From Prosopocoilus inquinatus (taxonomy: Eukaryota > Arthropoda > Insecta > Coleoptera > Lucanidae), in the NCBI GenBank assembly GCA_036172665.1, contig CM069879.1, positions 21,863,924 through 21,927,923 of the forward strand: DNA of 64,000 bases. Direction: 5' to 3'. Below, one piece after another: positions 36,041 through 48,105 of this stretch. Under the pieces are notes generated by a model. It saw only the letters and a program-made list of their open reading frames with translations, made no database searches and was not told where the DNA came from. Position 1 is the stretch's first letter; each line of letters starts with the position of its first letter. The position numbers and the translations under genes are program-made.

Positions 36041-37067
36041 TTAAAATAAATATTGAAAATATGCGATATAAGTAGATCAAGTACACACATAAAAATTTTT
36101 GGGATTAATTGTTATCTGCCCATACGGTGTTAAATATGGATAAAGTTTTATCTGAAAATTTGTTAATCTTTATCTAATTTGGCGTTATTGTGCTCTTTTT
36201 CCGACTAATTTTTTTCTAAAAGTGAGTGTTTACTCCAACAAAGATAAGCTTCACTCTGTTCTACTACATACGTTTAAAGGGTAAACATCCTAACTCCGTT
36301 TCTCGTAATTCCGCAAACGGATGGACGCGAGGAAACACCGAAAAAGTGTCCCCTGGCGCCTAAAAAGTGTTAGAGTTAACTCCAGATTTTTATCAGTGTA
36401 AGTGTTGTTGTTGTCTACTGTCAATGTAACTTTTTATAGTTTAATGCAATGCATAAATCTAAACATGTATGCAAAAGAGTGAACAGGAAAGATTGGTTAA
36501 TTTTTAAGAAAACACCGCAGAGATGGTATTATTTACGCATTACAGTGTCACTTTTAATACAGGGACGGAATATATTTTATTTTCAGAATCAGGAAATGTT
36601 TCCAGTGATAAATAATAAATAAATAATTTCGCAAAAGTATTTGAAGATCGTTCACAGAAAAAGACTTGACTTGACTTTTGAACTTGTTTATGTTAAGCTT
36701 AAGACTATATGACATGCTGCTGCTTAAGATGTAGACTATTTGACTAACCTATGTAGTCTGATGACAGTAATTTGTTTTTAATTTTGTGGAATAAAGTAAT
36801 ATTGGTAAGATAAACTAGGATTCACTTCTCTTATGTAGTTCAGTACGAGTACAGGTGTTCCAAATTTGCTTGTATGATGTCATCAGGCTTCTTACTCACC
36901 GGAAAAACCTGGAAAACCATCAAAAGTCAGGGAATTCAGAAAGAGTACATGAGGTCAGTCAAGCAATTTGTCGGTTTTAATATAAAAGTCAGTGAAATTA
37001 ATAGAATTGGAAATTTGAACTTGACAAAAAAAGAATAAAATAAAAATAATATAAAGGGAGAGGGACA
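36041..37067. other. Unique AT-rich DNA
   Basis: No gene recognised. Confidence 0.4.
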
Positions 37068-37605
37068 AGGATTGCACAATCGATTGCAGTGATTAGTTTT
37101 TAGGCTGAATCGAAAGTTCTTCTCATAATTCAAAATTAAGGAAACAATGATTTTATGGAAAGCAAATGAAATACTCTATTCGAAACTGTTTTAAATACAG
37201 ATATATTGCCTTCTGTTCACGAATTTCAAACTTAGAGACAATAACTGATTTTAATGAAATAAAATTGAAGCTCAGTACGAGGAAGAGACGCGAGCTTTTT
37301 GAGAAGCGGAAGAGGTCCGCACATTAACTACCCGCTAAACCAAAGTTAACGTTTTTTGTGACAAGCTTCTACCCTAGACGCTTTCAAAACTAGGTGGCCT
37401 AACGATATCATTTTGCGCTATTTTTCCAAGTCTTACCACGGGTTAAACCTAAGTCTGGGATGCTGAATCGACGAACGTTCCAGATTAACCAGAAAATGAA
37501 ATATAAGGATTTTATAAAATATCGTATAGCATTGAGTACGCTAAACATAAGAAATCTTATTACTTTTTCCCGTGGAAAGGATTGTCGAAGCAGATCCAAC
37601 AGTAC
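37068..37605. repeat. Diverged direct duplicate, copy B
   Basis: Copy B of the block at 30700-31345, shorter by about 100 bp through several deletions. A 63-codon minus frame at 37408-37599 is not maintained in copy A, which argues against a shared protein. Confidence 0.65.
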
Positions 37606-38041
37606 TTGTCATCTACTTGATATACAAATAAAATAAAATGTTTTGAAGTTCTCGAACTCTTACAGTTAACTTGTCTTTGAGTTAATACTTGTCAAGCTAC
37701 TTTCTGTTTTAATGCAGCTATTAATTGCTTTCGCTTTACTTCTGAGTATTATGCTTCAAGCGTAACTAATAGAGTTTCAAGTTTTGTGTATAATTATTTA
37801 ACAAATCTGTGATTTGATGCTTAAAAAAGGGCCGATGTCAAACGGTGAGGTTGCGCAAATCGACAACATTATTGTCAGACATTTGGATGCATTATTATAT
37901 TAACCACATATTTAGGGACAATTTTACTTATTTTAGTTTTGTTCGAAATGTGCTTATACCACGGACTGACGCTTTATCTATCTCATTTGACGTTTCTCTA
38001 TATATCGTTTTATGTGAGGTTTGCGTAACTACATTTTTTTC
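37606..38041. other. Unique DNA
   Basis: No gene recognised. The string ctacatttttttc at 38029-38041 resembles ctacatcgttttc at 38105-38117 and may be the target duplication of the truncated ribozyme element next to it. Confidence 0.4.
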
Positions 38042-38104
38042 AGCTGTCCAGAGGCTGCTCGAGGTTCTCACTGCAATCAAAAACGATTTGCACAAAAAAT
38101 TTTT
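38042..38104 (+). mobile_element. 5'-truncated hammerhead element
   Basis: It starts inside stem III (agctgtcc) and keeps the GUC site, the stem I return strand CAGAGGCTGCTCG and the tail to caaaaaatttttct. The core CTGAAGA and stem II are missing, so it cannot be a ribozyme. Five-prime truncation with retained 3' end is typical of reverse-transcription-based insertion. Confidence 0.7.
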
Positions 38105-38378
38105 CTACATCGTTTTCGTTATAAATATAGCTGAATGTTGAATTTATCATGAATTTACACGAGCTTTATTCAGAATAGTTTATTTATTGACGATAAATTC
38201 ACTTTTATAACAAATCTCTGTGCTTAATAGCACAGTCAACTATATGCAACCACCCTTATGACGTTTTTTTCAATATGGAATCGCACGTACATACAAACCT
38301 TTTGATAAAAAGACTTTATAGTTTATAACAGGCTTTTAATGCAGGCCACCATACAAATGACTGTGTTTATTGAATTGT

Positions 38379-38477
38379 CTATACCAAGATTTTCTGTTTT
38401 CTTTTTGAAAAAAGAAATGTCTGTACCAACATTTTCTGTTTTCTTTTTGAAAAAAGAAATTACTTGAAAAAAGAAAT
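38379..38477. repeat. 42 bp tandem duplication
   Basis: Ct.taccaa.attttctgtt followed by ttctttttgaaaaaagaaat occurs twice at 42 bp spacing. A third partial unit, gaaaaaagaaattact, follows. Confidence 0.8.
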
Positions 38478-38529
38478 TACTATTTAGGAAAACTTGGAAA
38501 CTCAGGAAATGTTAAAATCAAAGTGGGAA

Positions 38530-38860
38530 CTAGTGTACCGCACAATTACCAACCTAGTTGGCGGTTACTAGGTTTAATCAATAAGGTACAGCGACGCGAT
38601 ACCTACCTACTACGTATGGGTACCAGGTAACAATGCTTATCTGGTACCTGGGTTGAGAGTCTGAATTGAACTTTTTACGTCATAACTTCTGAGAAAGGCT
38701 GTGCCAGGTAAACACTTCTATCGAGGGTGCTCTATCTAGAACTTGACCATCTCGGTAACAAGGGAGAAACCCGGTAACGGGTATTACCTGTTGGTGGGCG
38801 TACAATACCCGGTTAATCGGGTATTACCTACCCACTTGCAGTACTCTGGTGGGAACCTTG
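38530..38860. repeat. GGTAAC/GGTACC motif cluster
   Basis: Many overlapping palindromic strings occur: ggtaccaggtaacaatg, atctggtacctgggtt, acccggtaacgggtattacc, acccggttaatcgggtattacc. Several can fold locally. No termini or gene seen. Confidence 0.5.
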
Positions 38861-40408
38861 TTTCATGTATTGGACGCTACGCGCTGCCGTTCCGCATCAT
38901 ATGTCAACTTGTAAAAGAAGGTAGCACTGTACAAACAACTGGTAGCTGTTTAAATAAAGAGCTAGTGCTGCTTGCATCTGAATAAATGATTCATGCTAAT
39001 TGAGAATAAAAAGACTAAATATGCTTAAAGCCCGTCTTAGACGATCATATATTTGTTGTACAAGATATTGTAAAAGTGCTTTCTGCAAATATGAATTTTA
39101 TTGGTGAAAAATTAAAGAAATTAAAACCCCTCCAGAGCCCGGAGACTTTTTGTTTGAAAACCTCTGACTGGCCGTGTATCAGTTTCTACAAGCGCATCAT
39201 AAAACGTCGTAAAACAATAAAGCGTCATCGAACCGGGCACTGGGTTAAAATCTTCGCTTATGGAATTCCATAGCGGAATAGAATTATAAATATCCATCGA
39301 GTTGCTTATTAAATTAATCAATTTTTCTCAATTTTCACGTAATTGTTAATAGTATTCTGCTCACAAAACTGTAAAAATAAATAAAAATTAGAAATTCCAT
39401 TTTCTAAAATTATTTTACTAACTCATACGTATTAATCGTGTACTTGATTTGCTGGTCGTCAATAAACTGCCTTGTTATTTCTTTATTGCGCAAAATGTTT
39501 AAGAATGTCTTTTCTTTCTGCATTTCGGAAAATCGTTATTGAATGCAGTCATCGCTTTTATTATTTTGTGGAACCAAAACAATAAAGCGTCATCGAACTC
39601 GAACTACGAAGAAACGTATTCGTTGGTGGAAATAATTAACAAAGCGACAATCAATCAAAGCGACTAATATCACTTTAATACGCAAAATTAGCACTGTAAA
39701 TCATGTGTACTATTGGTTTACAAAGACCAGGATGTCAAGGTCTAATTATTGTCGATTATCTAATGAAACAGATTTAATTCTGATCAATGCAAGCAGATTT
39801 GAATTGTTCTCCTTTAATCGTAATGCACACACGGGCCACGACCGAGAGGTTGTGAATTTGAACTCGTCTTTAATGGGTCGGTGATTCTATTTTATTGTGT
39901 TCCCATAAAGCTAAAATTCGATCAAGCAATTGACCTTGAATTTTGCTGGAATTTTGTTTTATAACTTTGTTTTTGTGCAAGGCGGACCAGAAGTTCTCAA
40001 ACAAAAGAGTCAATACTCTTCCACTAGGTAATTTTTTTTATTTTTGAGCTAGACTTTTGGTAGTTGCAGCATTAGTTGTCTTACATGATGAGTAACTTGC
40101 GGTATTAATATGTGAAACTAATTTGATTACACCCTGTATATATACATGATCAGCATTATATGAGACATAATCATAGAAAAATTGGACGTGCTCTATTTTC
40201 ATCATAGAAATTGACGAACGCAAGCGCAGTAGTCACATTCTTTGCACGTTGGTAACTTTGATTCTAACCTAACGCCGCTGTACCGTTTTGTCACGTTTTG
40301 TTTTGGCAAGTGTTTTAAGAACATAAAATTAAAACACGTGGTAGGTATTAAATGTACAAATAAATTGTCTTAATGTACGTAGTACGTGCAAGTTGTATTT
40401 ATATTTAG

Positions 40409-41194
40409 ATGTCTTGGACGAGTGATGAGATTGTTTAATTCATCGAAAGAATTAAAAATAATGAGCATGTGTATGTAGTAAAAAGCCCTCTTTACCACAA
40501 CAAGGTGAAGAGAAATGCCACTTTACAACAAATTGCAACAGATTTGGGGAAAGGAAGTGCCGAAGTTTTGAAGAAATGGAACGGTTTAAGAACCACTTAT
40601 TCTGTTGAACGTAGAAAAGTCCTTGAAAGCACAAGAAGTGGTTCTGGAACTGATGAGGTTTGTTTAATCCCAATGCATTACATTTTCATTTTATGTTTTA
40701 AAATTTTTAGATATACAAACCGTCACTGTGATACTTTAAATTAATGGAATTTTTGAATGACCACATTTCAGTTAGAACATCAAATTCTTCCTTTATTTTA
40801 CATACACAAAAAGATGACAACATCGACAATATTCAGCTGGAAATTGATATTCCAACTGAAGAAATTATAGCGGATCCATCTCCTAGTTGTAGCATGTACG
40901 CAGAGAACCATTCTCAAAGAACAAAAAGAAGGAAATCCCACCTAGAAAACGATGATATAACTACGCAAACATCCATTGCATTAATGTCAATTATAGATGA
41001 TTAAAGAAAATAAAATGTGTGAAGACGAATTATTTGGAAATTTAATTGGACAAAGATTAAATAGATTAAAAAATAAAATTAATAAATTGATGTTGAAACA
41101 TGAAATAGAAAAGTTATTATTTGAGTTTGAGTTAAAAGAGTTGGAAGAGATACAAAATAAATTCTTTTTATTATACAATGAAGTTTTATTATAA
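40409..41194 (+). pseudogene. Harbinger MADF/BESS-type DNA-binding protein, decayed
   Basis: This is the accessory protein that, in Harbinger elements, acts with the transposase at the element ends. From the ATG at 40409, MSWTSDEIV is followed by a stop at 40436-40438 and then continues as a MADF-type domain (FIERIKNNEHVY, RNATLQQIATDLGK, VLKKWNGLRTTY). A GT..AG intron is likely at about 40657-40710 (gaggtttg to atttttag). Exon 2 has a TGA where the family usually has a Trp before the FLNDH motif. A one-base shift near 41000 then leads into a BESS-like C-terminus (EDELFGNLIG, EIEKLLFEFEL; stop at 41194). It has two nonsense changes and one frameshift, so it is not functional. Confidence 0.8.
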
Positions 41195-41324
41195 AGGTAT
41201 TTTTACACTACATTGAGTTGCCATGAAAGTTTTCCATCATTATTAAAATACACCATGAATGCATCCCTAACAGATAAATTTTCTCCTGAGGGTCTATTTC
41301 CTCCTTGTTGTTCAACCACATTGT

Positions 41325-42534
41325 CTAAAATGCTTTCTTGTTCCACTTGAATGTAATTTGAATTTTTGATATTAAAAAATTATGAAGAGCATAACATGTT
41401 AATACAATTTGTTCTCCTTTATTTGGTGGTAAATTTATTGTATTTAATAAAACTCTAAAGCGATTTGCCAAAATACCAAATGCGTTTTCAACAACTCTAC
41501 GAGCCCTCGTCAGTCGATAATTAAATATTCGCTTCTCATTTGTTAATCCTCTCCTTGGGTAAGGCTTTAATATTCTTCTTGTTAATGGAGAGGCATCATC
41601 CGCAACAAATGTATATGGTACTGCGATATTATTTCCTGGTAAATATTTATCTGGAGGGAAATTTAATGCATCTAAATCTATAGCTCGTTTTAAACTACTT
41701 GCTCGATAGACTCCTCCATCGCTAATGTGACCATTAACTCCTACATCAATATACATACAATAACTTATACTTGGCATCTGCCACTGCTAAAAGTACTATA
41801 CTATGATCGCCTTTATAATTGTAAAAGTAAGAGCCAGAACTTCTTGGTGCTCTAAATTTTATGTGTTTCCCATCTACGGCGCCAATGCAACAAGGAAAAC
41901 TCCACAATTCATTAAATTCTGCAGCTACAGCTTTCCATCGGGCTTCTGTTGTCGGTAACTGGAAATTAAAATAAAATAAAGTTCAAAATAAATGTGAAAA
42001 TTATATGCACACATATTAATCTTACATTTATATATTGATCCTTTAAATAATCATAAATGTACCTACAAACTTCTGGTATAAATAAACTTATTGTGCTTTC
42101 ATGTATTCGACTTGCATACATTAAAGATCGGTACGTCTCACCTGTTGCCAAAAATCGTAAAGTGAGTGCAAGTCTAAAAATAATATAATTAATTATATTA
42201 TTATATATATAATATGCTACAAACCTTTTCTGTGCAGGTACAGCTTCTCTCATATTTGAATCTTGTCGGTCAATAAATAGTTTAATACTATCCAATAAAT
42301 GATCAAATTGAAGAGCACACATTATCATAAAATTTTTAAATGCTGCAGAATCTTCTTCTCGGAGTTCATTTTCAACCATAGAAAGAATACCTAAATTTTA
42401 ATTTCTTCGCAGTAACCATTGACGAGTCCATAATTTTCTTCTTTTTGTCGTTTTTCCCTCTTTTTCAATGTAATATTTTGCATTAAAAGGACAATTATTG
42501 ATGCGCTTGCTAATAACAAATTATTTCTATTCAT
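41325..42534 (-). pseudogene. PIF/Harbinger DDE transposase (HARBI1-like), decayed
   Basis: The gene reads on the minus strand. The likely first ATG is at 42534; WTRQWLLRRN, the usual conserved start, follows in a shifted frame with a stop, then ELREEDSAAFKNF. A 51 bp intron (42224-42174) separates VPAQKR from LALTLRFLATGETYRSL. A 67 bp intron (42025-41959) separates DQYIN from LPTTEARWKAV. The DDE nuclease follows: GAVDGKHI (first Asp), a frameshift near 41760, ISDGGVYR (second Asp) and VVENAFGILANRFR (Glu). All three catalytic residues remain, yet at least three lesions break the frame. Intron positions keep frame, which supports the model. Confidence 0.88.
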
Positions 42535-42706
42535 TCTGTGCAGAAATTTGAAAAATTGACATGACAAACTTAGATATCAGCTGAGAGTTCCAAGGCAACC
42601 GCGAACGACATTTCTAGTATTATCTAATACATGAATACTTTGCATCATATCATTCTAATTTAAACTAGATTTTTGTACAAGTTTTGTACATCTAAGACGG
42701 GCTTAA

Positions 42707-45099
42707 GTGACGTCTTATTTTTGCCAACGTTAATATCAAGTAACCGTGGATCAATTGACCATTGCGCAACGTACACTCTTATTAAATGTGTGAAATTTTG
42801 ACTGAAAATTCTTTCCAAACGTAACAAACACCGTGACATAAAAAATTTAATCAAAAGCGAAATGAAAACTTTATTTTCACCCAACTAACACCGCACAAAG
42901 GGAATAATCTCATTAGTAAGCAAACTTGTCCTCAAATGTTAAGCAAGCTTTCATATGTGGACGACATAAATAGTGATTTCTGTAAAATTCCGTTAAATAA
43001 GGTCCGTAATGTAAATCCCTAGATGGAAGATTGCGGTTTTACGAGCAGCCATTGTCACATCAGCACTCCGGAGACGGTCTGAGTGGACGCGAAATTTTAA
43101 TAAAACTTGCCGTGCCATCCGACTCGTCCAGGTCATTTATTATCGTAGGAAATAATGCGAGGATGTAAAAGCGTGGTCCCATCCCTTCTTGTTTTTCGTT
43201 CTGCTCTTCCGATTATTAAATATTATCGGAGGCTCTTCCACCGGACACGTCAACATAAAATATAGTTATTGAAGTTTTCTGCAAGAAGACGACGACGACG
43301 ACGACGGCATATTGTAGATTGATAAAACTGTTTCTAGAAACTTATTCAAATGCGCTGCAACACATAAATAAATGATTTATTCGATCGATTGCTAAATGCA
43401 ACGGCATGAACGTTACGGGGAATAATTTTCGCAGGAACATCAACAACCGTCGGCATCCCGGTCGTCGGAGTTTGCATATGATTATCGAGAATCAATAAAC
43501 GAAGCTGATGGATGTATAATGTATGCCAATGCGGCAGTCTTGGCCGCAGATGAGAGCTGTATTACTGGTCGAGTTCTGCTTTACCGCAACAATTTACCGT
43601 GACCTTCTTGTCCTTAGTAATAGAACGCCGCTTGCACCCTGTCTTGTCCTTAGTAATAGAACACCATCCACTTACATCCTGCATAATCGAACGTGCGTCA
43701 TCTGTGGTATAAATTCATAATCATTTTAAGGACGTAGACTGAAGATACAGAACATGATAATTTTATGCTGAGAATAAATATTATTTGCGCGTAAACAAGA
43801 AACACATCGTTTTTCGTATTTGAGTAAGAGAAATAAGCTTGACGTGTTTGCAGATGCAAAGAACATTATTTCACGGTAAACACACATTCTATCACATAAG
43901 GTTTTTAACTTCTGGCATTTTTACAGACTTGGTAAACAGTATAATATATGAGGGTAAACAGTAGAGCCCGCATTTCGCGCGCACATTTTGAAGGTTCTCG
44001 CAGTCGAATTTATGCTTTACTGGTCAAACACAGATCCCATTTCAGGAGTGCAAATCGCTATTTCTACAAAGTATTGGACCTTAACTTTTGTTATAAAACT
44101 CCGGTCCGTCCGCGTTCCCGGATCGAATGTGGGAGATAACAAATTTCAAACTTTATATGATTCGTATAAAGAATTTTTGTTATATTTGGCCGCCGAAGTT
44201 TGAGAAATATTTAATAAATCTACTCAGCGCTCCCGCGCGCAAGTATTTTATAAATTTAACTTTTGCGTGTTGCTTTTTTCGTTCTTTCCCTTTCGGAAAG
44301 AAACTTCCTCCTTTCCTCTCTTAATATACAAAACTTCGGCGGCGCATCGATTTATTTTATTTACCTACACGTTCGACAACAAAAGTATTTTAATTTTCTC
44401 CTTGTCGGCCGGGGTGAGTTACGACCGTTCCTCCGATGAAAAAAAAAAGAAAAAGGGAGGCCGAAATCCACCACAATTCATCGGCGCATCTCGCGCCGCT
44501 CTCGACCGCCGAGATTTCGACGGCGGCGTCTTACGTATCGTTAAATCTTTGCACGTATCATTTTACAGGGAAAGAAAATGGACTTTGTTGTGTGTATATT
44601 AAGACATAGGCCGGATCACATCTTCGAGATAGCAATGGGAATAAGGGTCTGCGGCGCCATCGCGTTTTCGTAAATATCGACCGCCTCGCACGCGATAGAC
44701 AAAGACGCCGCTCAAGATTACATCGACGGAGAAAGAGACCAACTTACATGTAAAGGAGACCACTACAACGTAGATGCGTCTGAATTCTAGAAGGGACAAG
44801 GGATGAATAAGCAGAATTGTTACAGGAATACTAAAGTAGATAGTGGCTTGCACGCTTCCACTGCCTTCGGTTTATTCATGAGGGCTCTCTGCGTTCAAGA
44901 ACTAACATATTATGTAATTGTCTAACACCAACCCGTTTCTTTTTTTAAATTCGGAAAAGTCAATCATTTGATTAACTGTTAAAAAAAGTTGTCCTAGACT
45001 ATTCCTACGGCCAATTGAAATTAAATACTTGAAAAGTTTCGCTTCACATTTTATCTTTAGCTTAAGATTTATTCCTTGCATATTGCTTGTTTCATTAGA
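42707..45099. other. Unique, partly GC-rich non-coding DNA
   Basis: No credible gene. It contains a (GAC)n run at 43288-43306 and a 36 bp-spaced duplication of cttgtccttagtaatagaac at 43607 and 43643. Open frames at 43.9-44.9 kb overlap in several frames and show no domain. Confidence 0.45.
43288..43306. repeat. (GAC)n microsatellite
   Basis: Six or so uninterrupted GAC triplets. Confidence 0.85.
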
Positions 45100-45525
45100 T
45101 CTTCTTTGCTTTTCTTACAAAAACCTCCTCCCTATGCTTACAGTGGCCCGTGTGTTTTTGGTGCAGCTGATTGTCAGCCGCCCTTAAATTTCTTTCTTTA
45201 TTGTCTTTTCCTGGCTGCTTCCCATCCGCTGCCAATCGTCGATTACCAGTTATCGTTCAATTTCTTTTTTTACTGATCTTTTTCCTGGTGGTCTTCCATA
45301 CCCTGCCAATTGAGGGACTTGTCTTTTCCCATTCTATACACATGCTAGTTTCATTCTTTACTTCTCTGTATAGCCTACTTCCTCCTCGTCTTTATGCTTA
45401 CAGCAGGCCATCTGCATTTGGTGCATTGGCATTTGATGCCGATTGTCAGTCGCCATTTAATTTCTTTCTTTATTGGCCTTTTCCTGGCTGCTCCCCATCC
45501 GTGGCCAATCGGGTGACTCTCTTAC
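45100..45525. repeat. Irregular tandem repeat, ~290 bp unit
   Basis: The block tatgcttacag..ggcc, ttggtgca, gattgtcag.cgcc, aatttctttctttattg, ccttttcctggctgct, cccatcc and gccaatcg occurs at about 45135-45240 and 45390-45515. A partial copy lies between (45248-45310). The pyrimidine bias yields long but meaningless hydrophobic frames. Confidence 0.6.
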
Positions 45526-46200
45526 AGACGTTTTATAGATGCGAACTTTACTTCTTCTATGCATTTGTCTTTGGTTACCAATTTGCTTCTTCTTGGCTCT
45601 CTTGTCATCTATGTTCTAATAGTTTTCGATATTGATATTCTACTGTTGTAAATTTCTGCGGTTGATCTAAATTCAAGAGTCCCATTTGTTGCTGGTCATC
45701 TTCGTCCTCACCAATGATTACCTATACGGAAGGCATCCATCCTGTTGATTTGCTTTTTTTTGTTTTTTCATCAGCTTGTTCATTAGTAATTTGGTTAACA
45801 GGCTTAGGTCAACTTCCCCCCTCCCCCCTCTTCTATTTCCTGACTTGATTCTTACGTCCGTGGACAACTCGTCATCTACTTTTATTGGTGCTAGCACTGT
45901 CTAAGTCTCTTTTGACACCGAAAACATTTTCCATTTTGTCCTCCTTTAATATCTGTTCTTTCATTTATTCTAACGAGACCAAATGTAGTGGTTAGATTTC
46001 TGAAGCACACATTGAGCTTTATGGCCTTCTCAACTATTTGTTTCTTTAGAGATGTAGCGTCAGCTGCAGAAGTAATAGATCAGCGATGACGGTTTAAAAA
46101 AAAATAAAAGGAAGATGACAGTTTATATTGTCTGTGATTTAAAAAGTACAGGATTTCAAATGTAGAGCAACACCACCTCTTCTTACAAGAACGTGTAACG
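45526..46200. other. Unique DNA
   Basis: No gene or repeat recognised. Confidence 0.4.
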
Positions 46201-46405
46201 CTGTTCCTTTATTTCTTTGCTTTGCGCAACAATCAGTACATTAATTGTCATATGGCCTCATCATTCTAGATAGTATACTTTGCTTAATAAGCTGGGTCAT
46301 AATCCAGACAACATAAACATCCACGGCTCTGGTGGGATTTGAATCTATGCCGACAAATAGCTCGACTTTATAAGTCGGCTAGGCTAACCGCTGCGCCATT
46401 CGAGT
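46200..46405 (-). mobile_element. tRNA-derived SINE-like sequence
   Basis: On the minus strand, gaatggcgcagcggttagcc has an A-box (tggcgcagcgg). An anticodon-arm-like cgacttataaagtcg follows, then a B-box (gattcaaatcc) at the spacing of a tRNA promoter. The T-stem is not complementary, so no functional tRNA is likely. Downstream text to about 46200 would be the SINE body; its end is uncertain. Confidence 0.5.
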
Positions 46406-46445
46406 AGATTGTTTCTAGTGTCTTGGACAAAAATATGATGGGAAC

Positions 46446-46506
46446 TCACTCAACGTTTCGCTATAGATTCATACTCCTGTCGAAGTTACAAATCTATAGC
46501 GAAACA
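46446..46506. repeat. Inverted pair of Penelope-type hammerhead-like ends (family 2)
   Basis: The plus strand reads actcctgtcgaag..aaatctatagcgaaac. The minus strand reads aatctatagcgaaacgttg and then gagtgagttccc, matching the 50.75 kb motif and the sequence beyond it. The two half-motifs share the centre, as if two inverted copies fused. The core CTGACGA is altered to CTGTCGA on the plus strand, so neither strand has an intact ribozyme. Confidence 0.5.
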
Positions 46507-47809
46507 TCTTCTTGAAAGTATAAAAATATTTTGTTGTTGCTGGGTTTTTTATAATAATTGTAGATCCTAAATGTAATTGGGGACATGGCAATTCTACTTT
46601 AAATTTGATTTAAATCCAGACACAGACGCAGAACAAAGATCACAGTCGCTTTGTAAACCTAGTAATCCAAACGCAATGCTATGAATATTTCAGTCGCAAG
46701 AGAAAACTTTCTATGAAGCTGGATATGACTTTACATTCGGCCACTTCAACGTTACGAATTACATAATAAGCGGAGTGCATGGGCCGCACTTTGTCTGCCG
46801 GAGGAACAAACGCCAGATTAAGGTTCTCCTTGTATACACCCGCCACAAATAACGGCTAGCCCTTAGGAAATGAACCCACCGCCGGTAATTTGTTTGTTTT
46901 GCTTGCGCGTCCGCCGCCCTGCACCGGGGTTCATTATTATTTTTCGTTCCGTTTGCATATGCGCTTGTTATTGGAAACAATCGCAGAAACTGTATATTTA
47001 TGCTACATTGTTTACACAATGGTAGAGGAATGAAAGGTAAACACGATGCAAATGTATGTACACAACGGGGGCATAAATTAAAGAAGTACTACTGAAACGC
47101 AAACCAATTGAAGATTCCCAGCCGCTTTCGAAATTCGCGCCGCGGTTCTTTATGGACCACTCCGATTTCATTAGGTTCGAGCATTACCGTTATTTTTACG
47201 TCAAAACCTGGATAGCTAATAAAAATATCATTGAAATCCCGGCTCTCGGTGTGTACTCTTTTATGTGGTGGATGCTGTTAATGGCGGTTGTCTGGTTTGC
47301 CTTTATGCGAATATAAAGAGTGATGTACGGGGCAACGAGAAGACGACGACCTACTTTGTTTTACGACGACCTCATGCAGCAGGAACATCTTAAGTTTCCC
47401 CTTTTTTTTCCTCTTGTGAGAACTTATGTCCAAGATGTCGTTCCGTACACGTGCAACATTTGATCTGGATTTGATGCTTGGCATGTGTACAAAGCGGGTT
47501 ATTTATTTCGTACGCTATTTCAGGTACTTTCCTTTGTTTACAACGTATGCTCGACCACAAAACAAAAGATCAAGCACTCTTGTGTTGAGAATTAAACAAA
47601 GAATGTTTCATATTCAGGTACATTCAGGGTTTGAGTGAATAGTTCTCGGCCTGATCAAGAAAAACAGTTTAATGTTTAAAATAAGTATTTATTTTACTAA
47701 ATAGTGTCCTACTGGTTCTACTAGACATTTAGTCCGCCCGTGCTCAAGCTTCTTTAAGATTGCTCAAGGCCCTCAAAATAGTAATTAATTACTTCATCGT
47801 TTAAACTAA
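46507..47809. other. Unique non-coding DNA
   Basis: No gene supported. The 46.75-47.5 kb part is GC-richer than its surroundings and free of repeats. Confidence 0.4.
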
Positions 47810-47814
47810 TACCA

Positions 47815-48105
47815 ATACTTCATCGTTTGAACCAAATGTATTGAATTGCCAGTCATATGGGTGGGATCATTAATTATTTGTTTAAGTCCGAGACAGTCGG
47901 AAAAGTTATTAAACAAGGATCAAGTTCGGCTATCAAAGTCTAAAATATTTATATTAAAATCACCCAAGATTTTAACTTCATGTGAATCAACCATCATGGT
48001 TGATAGAGAACTATTTACTCCACCCTCGTACATATATGTTACGCGAATCTTGAAAAATTCGCGGAATCTCTTGTAGGGGGTTGTTTTCTTCCTAAACTGT
48101 TTATA
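47815..48105 (-). pseudogene. LINE APE-endonuclease C-terminal fragment
   Basis: Minus-strand translation gives EFFKI, YMYEGGVNSSL, VKILGDFNINILDFDS and LGLKQIINDPTHMTGNSIHL. This is the GDFN catalytic motif and the following Q.I..PT segment of the APE endonuclease of CR1/Jockey-group LINEs. One stop interrupts the frame after GDFNINILDFDSRT. No reverse transcriptase lies next to it. Confidence 0.7.

Larger units (their letters stand above)
39029..42703. mobile_element. Full-length PIF/Harbinger element with TAA target duplication
   Basis: The termini agcccgtcttaga (39029) and its inverse tctaagacgggct (ending 42703) are flanked by TAA on both sides (39026-39028 and 42704-42706), the PIF/Harbinger target preference. 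It carries the two genes expected of the superfamily: a MADF/Myb-type DNA-binding protein (plus strand, 40.4-41.2 kb) and a DDE transposase (minus strand, 41.3-42.5 kb), convergent with ~130 bp between them. About 1.4 kb of AT-rich DNA between the left end and the first gene has no recognisable content, except a duplicated 21 bp string at 39212 and 39577. Both genes carry stops or frameshifts, so the element is no longer autonomous. Confidence 0.9.

Noticed and set aside
45171..45635. 154-codon hydrophobic frame
   Set aside because: Created by a pyrimidine-rich tandem repeat; sequence repeats within itself.
46325..46405. Functional tRNA gene on the minus strand
   Set aside because: A and B boxes present, but T-stem and acceptor do not pair.
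46446..46506. Intact hammerhead on the plus strand
   Set aside because: The core is CTGTCGA rather than CTGANGA, stem II pairs poorly and no stem I return strand is seen.
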